A stretch of 64,000 nucleotides of DNA, taken from the NCBI RefSeq assembly GCF_000340375.1, contig NZ_KB446646.1:342301-406300 (forward strand). Reading direction: 5' to 3'. The translations under genes and the position numbers were made by a program. This document shows positions 60,669-64,000 of this stretch, piece by piece. This stretch comes from Eggerthia catenaformis OT 569 = DSM 20559 (lineage in GTDB: Bacteria; Bacillota_I; Bacilli_A; Erysipelotrichales; Coprobacillaceae). The notes under the pieces were generated by a model, which saw only the letters and a program-made list of their open reading frames with translations, did not search any database and was not told where the DNA came from. How positions within the stretch are numbered: the first letter of the stretch is position 1; each line of letters starts with the position of its first letter.

Positions 60669-61853
60669 ATGAAACAAGTTAAGCAATTCATTAGTAAAAC
60701 AATTAAGCTTATCTATAAGCTGTTATATAAATTGATCCCTATAGATTCTCATATGATTCTTTTTATTTCTTTTCATGGAAGAGGATACTCGGATAATCCG
60801 ATGGCATTGCATCAATATCTTATCAATTATCCTGAATATAAGGATTATAAGCTTATTTATGCGATTAAGAATCATAAAAAAAAGAACTTATCTATTCCGG
60901 GAAATACAAAGGTTATAGAGTACTTTAGTATACCTTATTTCTTTTATCTTGCTAGAGCAAAGTACTGGTTTGTTAATTGTAAGCTTCCTAAATATGTTTT
61001 AAAGAAAGATAATCAGGTTTATTTACAGACATGGCATGGTACACCGTTAAAGAAATTAGCACATGATATTGATGTGCCTGATGATACTACATTTTATCGT
61101 AGCGGCATGAATTTTGAAGAAATGGCAAATACTTATGATAATGATGTTTCTAAATATAATTATATGATATCTCCATCTCACTTTACGACGGAAGTTTTTC
61201 AGACAGCTTTTCAGATTAATAAAGAAAGATTGATTGAAACCGGATATCCTAGAAACGATATCTTATCTAATTATACTAAGGAAGATATTGTCAGAATTAA
61301 ACAACAGATGCATCTTCCGTCAGATAAAAAAATTATTCTTTATGCACCGACATGGCGTGATAATTCTTTTAATATGCAGGGCTATACTTTTAATCTTGAA
61401 GTAAATTTTAAGAAATGGTATGAGATTTTAAAAGAGGATTATATTGTGATTTTTAAGCCTCATTATTTAATTGTAAATGATTTTGATCTGACAGGATTAG
61501 AAGATTTTGTTTATTATGTAGATCCTATTGTAGATATCAGTTCCTTATATCTGATTTCAGATCTTCTTATTACTGATTATTCAAGTGTATTCTTTGATTA
61601 TGCGATCTTAAAAAGACCGATTTATTTCTATATGTATGATTTAGAAGATTATCGTGACGCCTTGCGTGGCTTTTATTTAGATATTTATCATGATCTTCCC
61701 GGTGATATTATAGAAGATGAAGATATTTTATTAGATAAGATAAAGAATAGTATCTATGATTATTCAAAACAGAGTCTATTTAATCAGAGATTTAATAATA
61801 ATGAAGACGGTCATGCTTCATCTCGTGTAATAGATATTGTCTTAGGTGATTAA
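60669..61853 (+). CDS. CDP-glycerol glycerophosphotransferase family protein (TagB/TagF-like) A
   Basis: 394 residues. An amphipathic basic N-terminus (KTIKLIYKLLYKLIP) suits membrane attachment. Motifs: LFISFHGRGYSDNPMALHQY, VYLQTWHGTPLKKLAHDID (the conserved WHGTxLK), YMISPSHFTTEVF, LIETGYPRNDIL, IILYAPTWRDN, IVIFKPHYLIV and DLLITDYSSVFFDYAILKRP. This is the complete set for teichoic-acid primases and polymerases, which transfer glycerol-3-phosphate from CDP-glycerol. Whether it primes or polymerises is open. No dedicated TagD is nearby other than the fusion at 12429. The next gene starts one base after its stop. Confidence 0.88.
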   Translation: MKQVKQFISKTIKLIYKLLYKLIPIDSHMILFISFHGRGYSDNPMALHQYLINYPEYKDYKLIYAIKNHKKKNLSIPGNTKVIEYFSIPYFFYLARAKYWFVNCKLPKYVLKKDNQVYLQTWHGTPLKKLAHDIDVPDDTTFYRSGMNFEEMANTYDNDVSKYNYMISPSHFTTEVFQTAFQINKERLIETGYPRNDILSNYTKEDIVRIKQQMHLPSDKKIILYAPTWRDNSFNMQGYTFNLEVNFKKWYEILKEDYIVIFKPHYLIVNDFDLTGLEDFVYYVDPIVDISSLYLISDLLITDYSSVFFDYAILKRPIYFYMYDLEDYRDALRGFYLDIYHDLPGDIIEDEDILLDKIKNSIYDYSKQSLFNQRFNNNEDGHASSRVIDIVLGD

Positions 61854-61854
61854 T

Positions 61855-62943
61855 ATGGGACTTAAAAAGATAATCTTAAATATTATACTTTCTTTTATGA
61901 ATCTTTTTGTTAAGCCATTAAAGATTAAAAAGAACCGCATAGCTTTTATTTCATTAGAATCAGATCACTTAGAATCAGATCTTAAGCTGATTTATGATCA
62001 GCTTAAGAATAAAGAATATGATTTAAAGACGGTTCTTATTCATTATAATAAGAAATCATTAATTACTAATTTTCTTTATATGATAAATACTATTCATCAG
62101 TTATTTGTGATTAATACAAGTGCTGTAGTTCTGATTACCGATAATAATTATGTGATTGCCAAGTTTAAGAAACCGGGTGTAAAAGTTATAGAATTATGGC
62201 ATGCCGCCGGAGCGATTAAAAAGTTTGGCAATGTGATTAAAAGAGAGTATCCAATCAGAAATTATGATTATGTTATTAGTAATAGTGAATACTGGAAAGA
62301 GCCTTATAGCAAGGCATTCTCTGTAGATAAAGAGAATGTTAAGGTGTTGGGTATGCCAAGAGTAGATCATTTATCTGATTTAGAATATCTGAAAACAACA
62401 AGAAGAAAGATGTTTGATAAATATCCTTATCTTAAGGATAAGAACATTATTCTTTATGCTCCTACGTTTAGAGGTAATCTTTATGAAGGATTTAGAAGTG
62501 TGTCGTTAGATGCTTTAAGACTTATTGAGTCATTTGATGAAAATACAATACTGCTTTATAAGTTTCATCCTTTACTGCTTGATACCTCATTGCCTGATCA
62601 TTCTCGTATTATCAATATGAATCATGAAGATACACATGATTTATTTACTGTCTCAGACTGCCTGATTTCGGACTTTTCTTCCATTATTTTTGATTATTCA
62701 TTATTGGATAAGCCAATGTATTTCTATGTTCCCGATTTGGAAGATTATTTTAAAGATGTCGGTGTCTTTGTAGATTACCGAAAGACGATGCCGGGTGCTA
62801 TCTGCTATGATACAGATGAATTGATAAAAGCATTAAAAAGTCAGGATAGATATGATATTAAATCATTTAGTGATTTATTTTTTACTTATAGAGATGGTAA
62901 AAATATAGATAGAGTGATTGAGTTTATAAAAAGCATCTTATGA
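61855..62943 (+). CDS. CDP-glycerol glycerophosphotransferase family protein (TagB/TagF-like) B
   Basis: 362 residues from ATG 61855; the ribosome site TAGGTGAT lies in the end of the previous gene, and a GTG in that gene (61846) is less likely. Motifs: IAFISLESDHLESDLKLIYD, VIELWHAAGAIKKFG (WHxxG variant of the family motif), VISNSEYWKEPYSKAF, VLGMPRVDHL, IILYAPTFRGN, LLYKFHPLL and DCLISDFSSIIFDYSLLDKP. It is the AAGAIKKFG subtype often found beside a WHGTPLKK protein; together they may make a primer and a chain. Confidence 0.87.
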   Translation: MGLKKIILNIILSFMNLFVKPLKIKKNRIAFISLESDHLESDLKLIYDQLKNKEYDLKTVLIHYNKKSLITNFLYMINTIHQLFVINTSAVVLITDNNYVIAKFKKPGVKVIELWHAAGAIKKFGNVIKREYPIRNYDYVISNSEYWKEPYSKAFSVDKENVKVLGMPRVDHLSDLEYLKTTRRKMFDKYPYLKDKNIILYAPTFRGNLYEGFRSVSLDALRLIESFDENTILLYKFHPLLLDTSLPDHSRIINMNHEDTHDLFTVSDCLISDFSSIIFDYSLLDKPMYFYVPDLEDYFKDVGVFVDYRKTMPGAICYDTDELIKALKSQDRYDIKSFSDLFFTYRDGKNIDRVIEFIKSIL

Positions 62944-62952
62944 TGCTTTTTT
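62928..62952 (+). terminator. Intrinsic terminator of the TagB-like pair
   Basis: AAAAAGCATC/GATGCTTTTT with a four-base loop and T run; overlaps the TGA... end of the gene. Confidence 0.85.
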
Positions 62953-62991
62953 CATATTTTGATGTTTTTTTATTTGTTAAAAAAAACTATA

Positions 62992-62997
62992 TATAAT
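62992..62997 (+). promoter_or_regulatory. Possible -10 of the HAD hydrolase gene
   Basis: TATAAT 23 bases before the ATG. A TTGTTA at 62974 is too close for a standard spacing, so the -35 is uncertain. Confidence 0.35.
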
Positions 62998-63020
62998 AGG
63001 TCAAAAGGAGATGTTATAGA

Positions 63021-63866
63021 ATGAGCAAAGTTATATTTTTAGATGTAGATGGAACATTAATCAATTATCAGACATATTTGCCAAAGTCGGCAGAAAAAGC
63101 AGTTAATGAAGCCAGAAGGAATGGTCATCGTGTTTATATCTGCACGGGATGCGGTAAGGATGAAATCAGTCATAGGGATTTTAGAACTATGGAAATAGAT
63201 GGTATGATTGGCGGTAATGGTGTTTATGTGGAAGATCATGATCATGTTGTCTACTTTAATCCTTTAAGTGCTGATGATACAAGAAATATTGTTGACTGGT
63301 GCTATAAAAGAGGACTGGGAGTTATTTTAGAAAGTAACGCCGGTATGTTTGTAGATGATTTGTTTTTAAAGCAGGGGGCAGAAGCAATGGCTAAATATGC
63401 TTCCGGTAAAGGAAAAGTTATTGCTGATATAGAAGAATTTAATAAGAATGTTATGAAGCAGTATACACCTCTTTCAAGAAAAGAACTGTATCGTAATGAT
63501 ATTAATAAGATCAGCTATATTTTAGGAAGTTATCAGGATCATTTAGATGCTAAAAGAGATTTTCCTCACTTAGTAGAAAATACTTGGGGAGGCAAGGGAG
63601 AAATGGCACTCTTCGGAGATATTGGACCTAGCGGTATTGATAAGAAGTATGCGATTAAGATATTATTAGATTATCTTAATATAGATCCTAAAGATACTAT
63701 AGCTTTTGGCGATGCTAATATTGATATATCTATGTTTGAAGTATGCGGGTATGGAGTAGCTATGGGTAATGGCGGTGAAGGTATTAAGAAAGCTGCTGAT
63801 TACATTACAGATGATGTAGATCATGATGGATTATATAATGCTTTTAAATATTTAAAGCTTATTTAG
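63021..63866 (+). CDS. Cof-type HAD family hydrolase
   Basis: 281 residues. KVIFLDVDGTLINYQTYLPK holds motif I (DxDGT) with the nucleophilic Asp; VYICTGCGKDEI is the motif II region; GGNGVYVEDHDHVV and the C2B-type cap follow; IDKKYAIKILLDYL gives the motif III lysine; IAFGDANIDISMFEVCGYGV then AMGNGGEGIKKAADYIT is motif IV. Such enzymes dephosphorylate sugar phosphates or flavin phosphates. There is no functional tie to the neighbours apart from position. AAAAGGAG precedes the start. Confidence 0.9.
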   Translation: MSKVIFLDVDGTLINYQTYLPKSAEKAVNEARRNGHRVYICTGCGKDEISHRDFRTMEIDGMIGGNGVYVEDHDHVVYFNPLSADDTRNIVDWCYKRGLGVILESNAGMFVDDLFLKQGAEAMAKYASGKGKVIADIEEFNKNVMKQYTPLSRKELYRNDINKISYILGSYQDHLDAKRDFPHLVENTWGGKGEMALFGDIGPSGIDKKYAIKILLDYLNIDPKDTIAFGDANIDISMFEVCGYGVAMGNGGEGIKKAADYITDDVDHDGLYNAFKYLKLI

Positions 63867-63890
63867 CAGACTTGCAGTCTGCTTTTCTTT
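63865..63890 (+). terminator. Intrinsic terminator of the HAD hydrolase gene
   Basis: AGCAGACT/AGTCTGCT with loop TGC, followed by TTTCTTTT; overlaps the stop codon. Confidence 0.85.
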
Positions 63891-63907
63891 TCTTTATCGA
63901 TGGTTTG

Positions 63908-63916
63908 TGGTAAAAT
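63908..63916 (+). promoter_or_regulatory. Extended -10 promoter of the last gene
   Basis: TGGTAAAAT (TG-n-TAAAAT), 25 bases before the ATG; -35 weak. Confidence 0.4.
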
Positions 63917-63941
63917 CTAACAGATAAAGGAGTTAATGATT

Positions 63942-64000
63942 ATGCAGTATATGACAAGTGAAGAACGTTTAATTACGTTAGATAGAATGCTTAATACTCG
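63942..64000 (+). CDS. Start of an unidentified gene (truncated by window end)
   Basis: ATG 63942 after AAAGGAG, open to the window end: MQYMTSEERLITLDRMLNTR. Only about 20 residues are visible, too few to assign a family. The promoter and ribosome site make it a real start. Confidence 0.55.
   Translation, partial: MQYMTSEERLITLDRMLNT

Noticed and set aside
1-64000. CRISPR arrays, tRNA or rRNA genes, insertion sequences or prophage genes
   Set aside because: I saw no regularly spaced repeats, no tRNA- or rRNA-like stretches and no transposase, integrase or phage structural proteins by reading; a dedicated search was not possible.

Overview
The window is A+T-rich chromosomal DNA with strong AGGAGG-type ribosome binding sites, TTGACA/TATAAT-like promoters and U-tailed intrinsic terminators, so the source is a low-GC Gram-positive (Bacillota). 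Choline-binding surface proteins, a licABC-like choline operon, several LicD proteins, a helveticin-J-like secreted protein and YfhO/TagB-type enzymes would fit a gut or oral Erysipelotrichia-like organism. That placement is an inference from gene content; no rRNA or other marker gene is present.

Layout. (1) 1-4674, minus strand: secreted and surface proteins: a truncated lipoprotein with a Listeria-Bacteroides-type repeat, a helveticin-J-like secreted protein that seems to start at a non-standard ATA codon, an orphan oligopeptide-binding lipoprotein and an Ig-like (BIG2) lipoprotein. (2) 4791-48592, plus strand: a roughly 44-kb, nearly gapless cell-surface glycopolymer locus. It starts with a polyprenyl-phosphate sugar-1-P transferase, then a DUF4422 transferase, a Wzy-like polymerase and UDP-galactopyranose mutase. 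Next comes a subcluster of LicD proteins, cytidylyltransferases and an aminotransferase that looks built to make a CDP-activated phospho-substituent, with a decayed class-V aminotransferase at its head. Glycosyltransferases, a flippase, dTDP-3-amino-sugar genes (fdtA/fdtB-like), a second flippase, two more LicD proteins and rmlA/rmlB follow. The last part (37.3-48.6 kb) holds a WecE-like aminotransferase, ArnC/GtrB-like GT2 enzymes, an SDR, a DegT-like enzyme, an ATP-grasp ligase, a tandem pair of ArnE/ArnF-like small flippase subunits, two YfhO proteins (the first at 34.7 kb) and a further GT-C-like membrane protein. (3) 48625-57616: a choline module: a leucine-rich choline-binding protein (minus strand), an HTH-nucleotidyltransferase-choline-kinase fusion, a LicC-like cytidylyltransferase, a BCCT transporter, another nucleotidyltransferase, a choline-binding GH25 muramidase and an unknown membrane protein. 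(4) 57617-64000: a possible decayed surface-protein gene, a left-handed beta-helix protein, a radical SAM/SPASM-like protein, two TagB/TagF-like polymer transferases, a Cof-type HAD hydrolase and the first codons of another gene.

How it fits together. Choline would be imported (BCCT), phosphorylated (LicA part), activated to CDP-choline (LicC) and transferred by LicD proteins to a glycopolymer made by the large locus. The choline-binding muramidase and LRR protein would then dock on that polymer. The same polymer, or a second one, appears to carry galactofuranose, dTDP-derived 3-amino and/or 4-amino-6-deoxy sugars, and glycosyl branches added outside the membrane by YfhO/GT-C enzymes from undecaprenyl-phosphate-linked donors. 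Two flippases, duplicated membrane proteins, four LicD copies, internal promoters and an internal terminator suggest that the locus is a composite of at least two or three modules.

The best candidate for an undescribed system is the 37.3-48.6 kb block: amino-sugar synthesis, an ATP-grasp ligase, ArnC-like transferases, a split ArnEF-like flippase and YfhO/GT-C transferases. I saw no tRNA, rRNA, insertion sequence, CRISPR array or phage gene.
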